Position numbers and translations under genes: made by a program. The notes beneath the pieces are model-generated. The model saw only the letters and a program-made list of their open reading frames with translations, was not told the origin of the DNA and did not search any database. Shown piece by piece: positions 40,519 through 49,000 of a DNA stretch of 64,000 nt. The DNA comes from Vogesella sp. XCS3 (lineage in GTDB: Bacteria; Pseudomonadota; Gammaproteobacteria; Burkholderiales; Chromobacteriaceae). The stretch covers positions 929,501-993,500 of the forward strand of contig NZ_CP085530.1 of the NCBI RefSeq assembly GCF_020616155.1, in the 5' to 3' direction. The first letter of the stretch is position 1; each line of letters starts with the position of its first letter.

Positions 40519-43459
40519 TGTCGCCAAGGCTATCCTCATGAACGTCCCACTCCGAGCGCCAGGCGATGATATCCGCGCCGCCCTAGCCTATCTGGACGCC
40601 CACGACCGCGACAAGTGGGTAATGCACGGCATGGCCGTGAAATCGGAGCTGGGCGAAGCCGGCTTCCCTATCTGGGATGACTGGAGCCGCACCGCCGACA
40701 ACTACCAGCCCAAGGCAGCACGATCTGTCTGGAAGAGCATTAAGCCTGCCGGGCGCATCACCATTGCCAGCCTGTTTGCCGAGGCCATCCAGCACGGCTA
40801 CCGCCCGACCGCGCCTTACCAGCCACCTAGCCCCGAGGAGCGGGCCAAGATCGAGGCCGACCAACAGGCCGCCCAGGCCGAGGCCGAGGCGCTAGCCCAG
40901 CAGCAGCGGGACGTAGCCCGGCAGCAAGCGGCCAACCTGTGGGGGCGTGGTCATGCTGTCAGCAGCGAACACACCTACCTACAGGCCAAGGGCATCCAGC
41001 CCAAGGGCGCGGCCCAACTGCGCGACATGCTGCTTATCCCGCTGCGGGACGGTGGCGAGCTGGTGAACCTACAGATCATTGGTGCCGATGGCGGTAAGCG
41101 TTTCCTGACGGGTGGCCAGGTCAAAGGTGCCTCGCTGGTGTTGGGCCAGATCAAGGGCGCGGACACCGTGCTGCTGTGTGAAGGCTGGGCCACGGGCTGC
41201 ACCTTGCACCAAGCCACGGGCTTGCCGGTGGTGGTGGCTTTCAACGCCCATAACCTGGTGACGATCGCGGGCCGGCTAGCCAGTGCCCTGCCGGTAGATG
41301 TGCAGGTGCTGGTGTGCGGTGATACAGACGAAAGCCTGACCGGCCAAAAGGCGGCCAGCCGCGCCGCCGAGCTGCTGCAAGGCCGTGGCCGTTCGATGGT
41401 GCCGGTATTTACCCAGGAACAGATCGAGCAGTACCGCCAGCAGCATGGCAAAGCGCCAAGCGACTACAACGACCTGCACCAGCTGGCCGGCTTGCTGGCT
41501 GTCACTGAGGCGGTACAGGCTCCCGCAAATCCAGAAAAAAACACCGATTTATATATGTCGGGCTACGTTTCAATGGCAAATGAGAGAGAAGGAACACCCC
41601 TACCTGCTGTTGGGGATGCAGACTTACCTAAAATCGACGGGAACTACGGGAATCACGGGAACCTGCATCAAGAATCTAGCACTGGCGAGACTTCCAGCGA
41701 TATAGGCAGGTTACCGTTGCCAGAAAACGAGAACGGGAACCACGGGAACACGCAAGGCTTACCGCCTGGTTTTTTGCTGATTTATGGAAGCCACCGCCCA
41801 GGCGTGTACTGGCTAGACCCAGAAGGCGAAAGACCGCCCCGCTGGATATGCTCGCCCCTGAGTGTTGAGGCCAAGACCCGAGACGAGCGCGGCAGCAACT
41901 GGGGCCGGCTGCTGTACTGGGATGACGCCGAAGGCAGACCGCACCGCTGGGCCATGCCTGCCGAGCTGACATGTGGCGATGGTAGCGAGATGGCAAAAGA
42001 GCTGGCACGGGGCGGACTGGACATCGACCCCACCCGCAAGGCGCGGGAGCTACTGAACGCCTACCTTGTACGCTGCACACCACCCCGCTTTGTCCGCTGC
42101 ACCAGCAGAACCGGCTGGCATGGCGGCGCCTTTGTGCTGCACGACGATGTAGTCAGCCAGCAGGATGGCGAGGGCATCTTCTTGCAGAGCGAGCGAGATG
42201 AAACCATGGGCATGGTGCAGGCCGGCACAGCTGCCGGCTGGCGCGAGCTGGTGGCGAAGTTGGCCGCAGGTAACAGCCGGCTGGTGTTTGCACTGTCGCT
42301 GGCCTTCGCTGCACCACTCGCCGAGTTAGCTAACGAGTCTGGCGGTTTCCACCTAATTGGCACATCGAGCGCCGGCAAGTCCACCGCGTTGGAAGCCGCC
42401 GCTTCGGTATGGGGCAGCCCTGCCGATTACGGCTATAAGTGGCGGGCCACCTCCAACGGCTTGGAGGGGCTTTGTGCTAGCCGTAATGATTTGCTGGTGA
42501 TACTGGACGAGCTGGCCCAGGTAGATCCCCGCGAGGCAGGGGAATCCGCTTACCTGATCGCCAACGGCCAGGGCAAGGCCCGCGCCAGCCGCAACGGCAC
42601 CATGCGAACACCAGCACGCTGGCGCGTGCTACTGCTGTCTGCGGGTGAAATCAGCCTGACACAACACATGCAGGAAGCTGGCAAGCAAAGCCGGGCAGGA
42701 CAGGAAATCCGCCTGATTGATATCGCTGCCGAGTCTGGTGCAGGCCTTGGCCTGTTCGACACTCTGCATGGCATGGAAAGCGGAGCTGCCTTGTCACAAG
42801 CTATCAAGGCAGCCTGCCAGCAGCAGCACGGCACCGCCGGGCGAGCTTTCCTGCAACAACTGGTGCAGCAGTGCGATGCCGTCGCCACCCTGATTCGTGA
42901 TGCACGGGCCAGCTTTCTGGCAGAGGACGTGCCACCCAGCGCCTCCGGCCAGGTGGTGAGGGCGGCCAGCCGCTTTGCCCTGGTAGCTGTGGCCGGCGAA
43001 ATTGCCACCACTTGGGGGCTGACTGGCTGGCAGGAAGGCGAGGCGATGGCCGCCGCCGTGCGACTGTTCAATGAGTGGCTATCCGGGCGTGGCGGCGCCG
43101 GAGATGCGGAAACCCGCGAAGGACTTGCTGCGGTACGTGCTTTTCTGGAGGCACACGGCGAAAGCCGCTTTACCCCATGGGATGCCAACCCCGCCGCCAC
43201 TGCTTGCACGATCAACAGAGCAGGCTTCAAGCGCTTGGAAGATGACGGACTGTGGTTCTACGTGCTGCCGGCTGCGTTCCGCAAAGAGATATGCAAGGGA
43301 TTCAACCCGGTAAGTGTGGCTAAGTCGATGGCAGGCCGTGGCTGGCTCAAGACGCAATCAGATGACCGTACCACCTACAAGGCCAAGCTGCCAGGCATGG
43401 GCAACAAACCATCGAATGTGTACCTGATAACGCCGGGGATATGGGAGGACGAACAATGA
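40511..43459 (+). CDS. Primase-helicase of P4-like element
   Basis: 982 residues, GGAGG upstream of ATG 40511. N-terminal PriCT-like region; a Toprim part near 190-300 (VLLCEGWATGCTLHQATGLP, VQVLVCGDTDES); a linker near 370-415 with NYGNHGN and NGNHGN encoded by iterons; a DUF927 SF3-like helicase with Walker A GTSSAGKST near 616 and LLVILDELAQVD near 660. The arrangement parallels P4 alpha protein, which recognises origin, primes and unwinds. Should let the island replicate after excision. Confidence 0.9.
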   Translation: MSNVAKAILMNVPLRAPGDDIRAALAYLDAHDRDKWVMHGMAVKSELGEAGFPIWDDWSRTADNYQPKAARSVWKSIKPAGRITIASLFAEAIQHGYRPTAPYQPPSPEERAKIEADQQAAQAEAEALAQQQRDVARQQAANLWGRGHAVSSEHTYLQAKGIQPKGAAQLRDMLLIPLRDGGELVNLQIIGADGGKRFLTGGQVKGASLVLGQIKGADTVLLCEGWATGCTLHQATGLPVVVAFNAHNLVTIAGRLASALPVDVQVLVCGDTDESLTGQKAASRAAELLQGRGRSMVPVFTQEQIEQYRQQHGKAPSDYNDLHQLAGLLAVTEAVQAPANPEKNTDLYMSGYVSMANEREGTPLPAVGDADLPKIDGNYGNHGNLHQESSTGETSSDIGRLPLPENENGNHGNTQGLPPGFLLIYGSHRPGVYWLDPEGERPPRWICSPLSVEAKTRDERGSNWGRLLYWDDAEGRPHRWAMPAELTCGDGSEMAKELARGGLDIDPTRKARELLNAYLVRCTPPRFVRCTSRTGWHGGAFVLHDDVVSQQDGEGIFLQSERDETMGMVQAGTAAGWRELVAKLAAGNSRLVFALSLAFAAPLAELANESGGFHLIGTSSAGKSTALEAAASVWGSPADYGYKWRATSNGLEGLCASRNDLLVILDELAQVDPREAGESAYLIANGQGKARASRNGTMRTPARWRVLLLSAGEISLTQHMQEAGKQSRAGQEIRLIDIAAESGAGLGLFDTLHGMESGAALSQAIKAACQQQHGTAGRAFLQQLVQQCDAVATLIRDARASFLAEDVPPSASGQVVRAASRFALVAVAGEIATTWGLTGWQEGEAMAAAVRLFNEWLSGRGGAGDAETREGLAAVRAFLEAHGESRFTPWDANPAATACTINRAGFKRLEDDGLWFYVLPAAFRKEICKGFNPVSVAKSMAGRGWLKTQSDDRTTYKAKLPGMGNKPSNVYLITPGIWEDEQ
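41637..41749 (+). repeat. Iteron cluster A (ACGGGAA, nine-base period)
   Basis: ACGGGAA starts at 41637, 41646 and 41655, and again at 41733 and 41742, always nine bases apart. They lie in the linker-coding part of the primase-helicase gene. Confidence 0.75.
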
Positions 43460-43890
43460 AACTAGACCTATCCATACTGGCAGTTCCCGCAGTTCCCGCA
43501 GTTCCCGTAGCGAAAAATCAGCAATGGGAACCGCACTGCCAACCTGAAAGCCTTTCCCTACAAGGGCTTTGGCCATCGATTCCCGTGGTTCCCGTAGTTC
43601 CCGTTCGAAACGGGAATCTTTGCAGGCGCACGGAAACAAGCGGACGGGAGGGCGCCGCTCCGCCCCACCCCATCCCCGATGATCTGGCCGGACTGGTGTC
43701 GCGAGTAGCCACGCTGGAAAGTTGGCCGCATGACTTGTGGGTCGAACACCTGACCATCATTAGCCGGCAGCTGGTGTCCGGTGAGTGTGACGCCGATACC
43801 ATCCGCACTGGCTGGCTGGCGCATATCGACCGATGGCACCACAGCTGCAAAGCTGAGTTTTTGATTAATTTGCCTATTGATTTCGTATGA
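43456..43890 (+). CDS. Island protein with iteron-encoded Val-Pro repeats
   Basis: 144 residues from MKLDLSILA, overlapping the primase-helicase stop (ATGA). The first 55 residues contain VPAVPAVPV and VPVVPVRNGN, which are by-products of DNA iterons. The C-terminal half (LAGLVSRVATLESWPHDLWV, CDADTIRTGWLAHIDRWHH) is an ordinary globular fold. Function unknown. Confidence 0.65.
   Translation: MKLDLSILAVPAVPAVPVAKNQQWEPHCQPESLSLQGLWPSIPVVPVVPVRNGNLCRRTETSGREGAAPPHPIPDDLAGLVSRVATLESWPHDLWVEHLTIISRQLVSGECDADTIRTGWLAHIDRWHHSCKAEFLINLPIDFV
43484..43617 (+). repeat. Iteron cluster B (inverse orientation)
   Basis: TTCCCG (complement of the cluster A core) at 43484, 43493 and 43502, then at 43580, 43589 and 43598, plus one opposite copy near 43611. 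The nine-base period is kept. Candidate replication origin. Confidence 0.75.
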
Positions 43891-44468
43891 CAAAACCGCT
43901 GACAACCGACCTGCGGCACATTGATGTGCGCCAATTGGCCCGAAAAAAGCTGCTAGTACCTGGTTACAGATACGCCTGGGAGTGGAAACACCACCATACG
44001 GGGGAGCTAAAAGCCTCAATATGGATTGAGATCTCGGATGCGTACATTACCTTCCGCTACAAGATCAGCAACCGCGAGCAAAGCTGCCATATTGCTCAGG
44101 CGGTGCAGCTGGTGACTACACCTTGCAACTATGGCCATCAACGAGTTTGGTTTGCTTGCCCACACTGCGGCAGAAAGGCGGCCCTGCTATACCTTGGCTT
44201 TAAACTAGCATGTCGTCGCTGCCACAAGATGGCGTACGAAGTGCAAAGAGAAAGCCTGCATGACCGCCAGTGCCGAAAACTTGATAAAGTCCGTGAACGC
44301 TTGGGCTGGGAAGCAGGTTTCTTGAATGGGCATGGCAACAGGCCTACTGGAATGCACTGGTACACTTACGAGAAACTGCTTACAGATCACCATCGGCTGG
44401 AGGCTCCCATCCTTGTGCAGCTCAGTAAACTGTGCGGTTTGGACGCTCCGCTGGTGGACTACCTGTAG
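43887..44468 (+). CDS. Zinc-ribbon island protein
   Basis: 193 residues. Beta-rich N-terminus (WEWKHHHTGELKASIWIEIS), then FACPHCGRKAALLYLG and FKLACRRCHKMAYEVQRES, two CxxC knuckles at about 90 and 110, then a helical end. Proteins of this form often sit in integrated elements; function not assigned. Overlaps the previous gene by four bases. Confidence 0.75.
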   Translation: MTKPLTTDLRHIDVRQLARKKLLVPGYRYAWEWKHHHTGELKASIWIEISDAYITFRYKISNREQSCHIAQAVQLVTTPCNYGHQRVWFACPHCGRKAALLYLGFKLACRRCHKMAYEVQRESLHDRQCRKLDKVRERLGWEAGFLNGHGNRPTGMHWYTYEKLLTDHHRLEAPILVQLSKLCGLDAPLVDYL

Positions 44469-45065
44469 CCAGACGGGAAGTAGAACTACCGACCGAGATG
44501 GCAGTAATCAAGTCCAATAAAATGGGGACATGTCCACCAGACAACCGAACATGTCCGCACTGCAAATGGACATGTCCGGCAGTTGATCGAACATGTCCAT
44601 GTTCCATACCAAAACGGGCCATTCTATTTGGGATAGTTCGGCTCTTACATTGCCCTGGCAATCTTTAAAGCCGATAGTAACCATAAATGGTTAGTCTAAC
44701 GCCCTTGCAGCGATGCCTGCATCTTACTGCTGCTAGTGGTTGTAGCTTGAATTCCAGCTGACTCACGCAGCAAAGCCTTGAAAAAGTGAAAGCCGGGCGA
44801 CTTTATACAAAGTGGCCCGGCCTTCTTCCCGCCCCATTCCCTAATCAAGACAAGCACTTTTCGGTGGTAGCCAGCTTGCGCCACCACCTAGAACAGCAGC
44901 ACCGCCAGGTGGTTGTCTTCCTTAAAAATTTCTCCAAGCGCCGCAGGGGCGAAATGGCCTTGCTGCGGGGCATTAACTGACTGAGAAATACCAACGATCA
45001 CGCATGATCAAAATCAATGGGCCAGAACCTGGCCACAGTTTTTTGCTTGGGGGTTCCTTAGCCTA
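44469..45065. other. Non-coding stretch with phased repeats
   Basis: Contains the 21-base repeat array at 44526-44600 and a hairpin (CCGGGC / GCCCGG arms near 44,793-44,820). Frames at 44432-44668 and 44786-44980 are not supported as genes. Confidence 0.5.
44526..44600. repeat. Four ACATGTCC sites at an exact 21-base period
   Basis: Starts at 44528, 44549, 44570 and 44591. Copies 1 and 3 are the full palindrome GGACATGTCC; copies 2 and 4 read CGAACATGTCC. Twenty-one bases is two helical turns, so proteins would bind on one face. Confidence 0.8.
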
Positions 45066-45737
45066 TCAAACTGACAAGTGTTCCTCAACCCCTTCCAGGG
45101 GGATGCCATGCTCTAGCAAAGCTTTACGGAGCAAGGTGCGAATCATCAGCTTGTCAGACTTGTATTCTTTTTGACTTTCGTAAAATTGATTGTCATCCAC
45201 AAGCACCAGTAACTGCCCCACCGAAAGCTGAGCTATTGCATTGCTTCTGAAAATATTCGCATCGGCAAACAGCGTTTGGTAATTTGGCTTAAATACCCGC
45301 TCTTGCTTCACAAGGCAAAACTTTCCCCCGCCTTGGTCATGAATGATGATCCGGCGCTGCGGAACAGGTTTTTTCGGGTGCCGATCATCCCTGCATTCAC
45401 CAGGATTGCATCGGGGGCAACTCAGATAGGTATCATAGGCATGCGAAAAGATAACCTCGCCCTCAACCTTGATCAGCTTGATCTCCGGCTCTTGCTCAGG
45501 CACTACACGCAAATCGTGATAAATCCGGAATGATTTTCTCCGCAATCTTGCGCCATACACTTCCAGCAAGGGCTTCAACTGGTGCTCGGATGCCTGCTTG
45601 GCACCATTTTTCCAAGCACTGACGACAGACTGCTGAGTACGGCATGCGTCAGCGATCTGTTTCTGCGTCCAGCCATCACGCAACGCCATATTGATCAGCT
45701 GCTTGGTGTAGCGATATTTTCGCGAGTTCTGTTCCAT
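45066..45737 (-). CDS. Island HTH regulator with Cys-rich insert
   Basis: 223 residues from MEQNSRKYRYT. The N-terminal HTH reads LINMALRDGWTQKQIADACR, TQQSVVSAWKNGAKQASEHQ. A middle segment CPRCNPGECRDDRH could bind zinc. The C-terminus is helical. It is leftward, downstream of the 45-residue gene and the large restriction-modification gene, so it may control them. No ribosome-binding site of quality; TTG 45761 is an alternative start. Confidence 0.75.
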   Translation of the reverse strand: MEQNSRKYRYTKQLINMALRDGWTQKQIADACRTQQSVVSAWKNGAKQASEHQLKPLLEVYGARLRRKSFRIYHDLRVVPEQEPEIKLIKVEGEVIFSHAYDTYLSCPRCNPGECRDDRHPKKPVPQRRIIIHDQGGGKFCLVKQERVFKPNYQTLFADANIFRSNAIAQLSVGQLLVLVDDNQFYESQKEYKSDKLMIRTLLRKALLEHGIPLEGVEEHLSV

Positions 45738-45788
45738 ATTTTCGTGCCAAAAGGCGGGCAAGCCCGCCAGCGTTCAAACGATCAGACT

Positions 45789-45926
45789 TTATTTCTTGGT
45801 CGGTTTTGGCGCTTGCTGATTGGGATTCAGCTGCTTGCCCCGGTTGCCCTGGTTTTGGTCGTAAGTCTTGTTGGTGCCGGATGTACCTTTGTTACCGTTC
45901 TTGATATCAGCGTTGTGGTTCGACAT
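45789..45926 (-). CDS. 45-residue Asn/Gly/Lys-rich conserved small protein
   Basis: Begins MSNHNADIKNGNKGTSGTNK and ends NPNQQAPKPTKK; AGGAG lies seven bases upstream. I recall very similar small proteins in many proteobacterial genomes, which supports a real gene, but no function is known to me. Likely disordered and basic. Too short for standard gene callers. Confidence 0.7.
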   Translation of the reverse strand: MSNHNADIKNGNKGTSGTNKTYDQNQGNRGKQLNPNQQAPKPTKK

Positions 45927-45996
45927 GGTGATCTCCTAAAGAGCGCATAGAGGAGCCACAATTCTGCCAAAACCACTTTTTTATGCCATTGATATT

Positions 45997-46025
45997 ATCA
46001 TGATCGTTTCGTGATAAATCATGAT
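45997..46025. promoter_or_regulatory. Paired ATCATGAT operator-like sites
   Basis: ATCATGAT at 45997-46004 and 46018-46025, starts 21 bases apart, in an AT-rich leader upstream of the 45-residue gene. Likely target of the HTH regulator encoded at 45066. Confidence 0.55.
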
Positions 46026-46047
46026 ATTTCGCAGCAGGCGGAAAAAT

Positions 46048-46065
46048 GCCGGGCAGGCCCGGCAC
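46048..46065 (-). terminator. Terminator of the restriction-modification gene
   Basis: TGCCGGGC-AG-GCCCGGCA-type stem; on the minus strand it is followed by TTTTT. Lies seven bases beyond the stop at 46072. Confidence 0.8.
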
Positions 46066-46071
46066 TTTCAC

Positions 46072-49000
46072 TTAGATATCCAGTGACGGCAGAGCCTTCA
46101 CAATCTTCATCGTCTCCAGGCTGACGGTCACCACACGCAGGAACAGCTCCAGCGGGTAGCGCGGGTTGTTCATGGTTTCGGTGGCCCAATCGTTGGCGTC
46201 GTTGACGATGCCGCTAACCGGATCAGGTTTCACGCGCTGGCGTTCTACTACCCAGTCTAGCGCCGGTTTGCCGTTGACCACGTACTCGTAGGCTTCCAGC
46301 GGGATGCCGGTTACAGTAATACGTGGGTTGTAGATCAGCACAGTTTTGTCATCAACAGTCTTTGATTGGCCGGTTTCTTTATCAACAACCTTGGTCTTGC
46401 CGTACTTCATTTTCTCGACTCGATAGTCAGCAGCAGTTAGCGTCTTGCCGCTGGTATCCACCTTGGCACCTTCGTACATGGCCACGGTTTCGTAGTTCAG
46501 ATGCAGCTCGGCCAGCTTACGCCCAGCTTTGCTGAACTCCCGAAAATTGGCCGCGCCTTTCACGCAAGGTATACGCGGCAGCTCTTTGCTGAGGTTGTCG
46601 GCAAAGCGTTCACGGTAATCCGGTGAGTGCAGCAAACCATAGACGTAATAGAAAATGTCTTCTTTGCTGATAGCATCGCTGATGGGCATGTCCGGGTAAG
46701 CGGCCACGAAATACGCCAGTCCCTCGTCGGTAATGGCATCGCGGCGCGTGCGGCCAACCTTGGCCGCAGCAGCGGGCGGGCTGTCGAACAGGCTATCTTG
46801 CTGCGGCTCTTTGGCGGGCTTGGCATCGTCCTCTTCGTAGAGGTAAAGGGGGAAGCATTGCGTACCGCCATCGGTTTGCAGCTCCATAATGTGATCCACC
46901 ATCAGGGCCAACTGGCCATCACCGTTCCAGCGTTGCTTGATGACAATCATGCGATTGGGCGATTGCACATCGGGGAAGATTTGGGGCAATTGACCGACAC
47001 GGTGATTCAAAGCGCCGTGGTAATAAATCCACTGCTTTTGAAATGGCCGGTACAGGCCAACTACCAAACGTTTTGCATCAGTTTTGATCGCGTGATTTCG
47101 TGCCAAGCTCTGCTTCAAACTACTCGTCCAGCTAACCTTAGTTGCATCGTGACTTACAAAATCATCAATCAGTGCAAGTCGATCTGCATCATCGCCATGT
47201 GTGAAAGAAGCATTAAATCTGCTTAACTCCGCATGATAAAAATCTACCAATTTGCTGACATTTTGATATGTCAACTTACCAGAGGCATTCACACACCAAG
47301 CATCGCGCCCAGTCTCTAAACCTCTGGTGTAGTTCTCGAATAGAACGTCTGACTTTTGCTTTTTATTTCCAATCTGCAAAAAGCCTTCAAACCCTGCATC
47401 CCGCTGCTTGACCCAATCCCCATGTGCGTCCGGCGTGATGGCTTGCCAAAGGTTGGCCGCAGCAATGCCACCGATGCTGCCAAACTCACTCACGATGTTC
47501 AGCTTTTCCTCGCGGCTCAGGTAGTCGCCGATGTCGTGCCAGAAAATGCGGCCATGCTGGGTGGCGTGCGGGTTTTTCACCAGTAGCGAAATGGCAATCG
47601 GGGCGCGGCTGCCCATGCCGAAAACGTTGTCCTTTTCCTTGCGGCGCAATTCGCCCGAAGTACGCGCATTGCCGCGCAAGTGGAAGACGTAAATATCGGA
47701 AAACTCTTCCGCCAGACACTGGCGCAAACCGTCGGCGGTGTTGGCTTCCAGAAACCCGGCATTGGTCACAAAGCCAATCACGCCGCTATCGCCCAACCGG
47801 TCTGACGCCCAGCGAATGGCGCGGATATAGCTGTCGTACAGCGCATTCTTGTTGGTGGCAGCGGAACGGGCGGCGTAGCTATCGCGGATGCGGGCATCCA
47901 GCTGCGGGTAGGCCACGTTCTGGTTGTTGTCGTTGGCACTGTCTTGCCCGGCGGAATACGGCGGGTTGCCGATAATCACGCGGATATCCAGCGCCTTTTG
48001 CCGTTTGCGCCGCGCGCTGTTCTGGAACAGCACCTGATCGACCAGATCTTCTTTCTCGTACATCTGGAAGGTGTCGGTGAGGCAGATGCCGTCAAACGGC
48101 ACGTAATCGCCACCGGCAATGCCGTGGTACACCGCCTCGATATTGATGGCAGCAATGTAGTAGGCCAAGAGCACCAGCTCGTTGGCGTGGATTTCGCCCT
48201 TGAATTTTTTCTTGAGCTGCTCGGCCGGGATGATGCCGCTTTGCAAGAGGCGCGTGATAAACGTGCCGGTGCCGGTGAACGGGTCGATAATGTGCACGCC
48301 GTCGCTGGCCAGGCTCTGGCCAAACTGGCTTTGCAGGATGTGCTCGACGCTGTGGATGATGAAATCCACCACCTCCACCGGGGTGTAGACAATGCCCAGG
48401 CGCTCGGTCATGCGCGGGAAGGCGTTGCGGAAGAATTTGTCGTACAGCTCGACAATAATTTTCTGCTTGCCTTCGGCTTTGTCGATGCCCTCGGCCCGCA
48501 GTTTTACGCTGGCGTAGAACTTTTCCAGTGTGTCGGCTTCTTTATCCAGCCGGTGCTCATGCAGCCGATCCAGCACGTTCTGCATGGCCTTAGACATCGG
48601 GTTATGGCTGGCAAAACTGTAGTCGGCAAACAGGGCATCGAAAACCGGCTTGGTAATCAGATGCTGGGCCAGCATCTCGATAACTTCTTCCTCACCGATT
48701 TTGCCGTTCAGGTCATTTTTTAGCTCGGCGACCAAGCCCTGAAAGGCTACCTGCTCGTCGTGATTACAGTCGTTTTTTACAATCTCGGTGATGCGGGTGA
48801 TGTGGGTACGGGCAATCTTGGCGATATCATTGGCCCATTCTTCCCAGTGATGACGATTACCACACTTCTGCACCACCTTGGCAAAGATGGCGCGTTCGAT
48901 TTCACCGATTTCAAACTCCAGCGTTTGCTGTTCCGGTTTGTTTTCTGCAGCTTTCCCTGCGCTACCAATGCCATAAGTGCCTTTGCCTTTATCCAGCTTG

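Noticed and set aside
41637-41749. CRISPR-like reading of the ACGGGAA repeats
   Set aside because: Repeat units are seven to nine bases with no spacers of constant length; this is an iteron pattern.
44432-44668. Cys-rich frame with TCP repeats
   Set aside because: The seven-residue repeat follows from the 21-base DNA array; it overlaps the zinc-ribbon gene and has no good ribosome-binding site.
44786-44980. 64-residue plus frame, GTG start
   Set aside because: Starts inside a hairpin, no ribosome-binding site, composition unlike neighbours.
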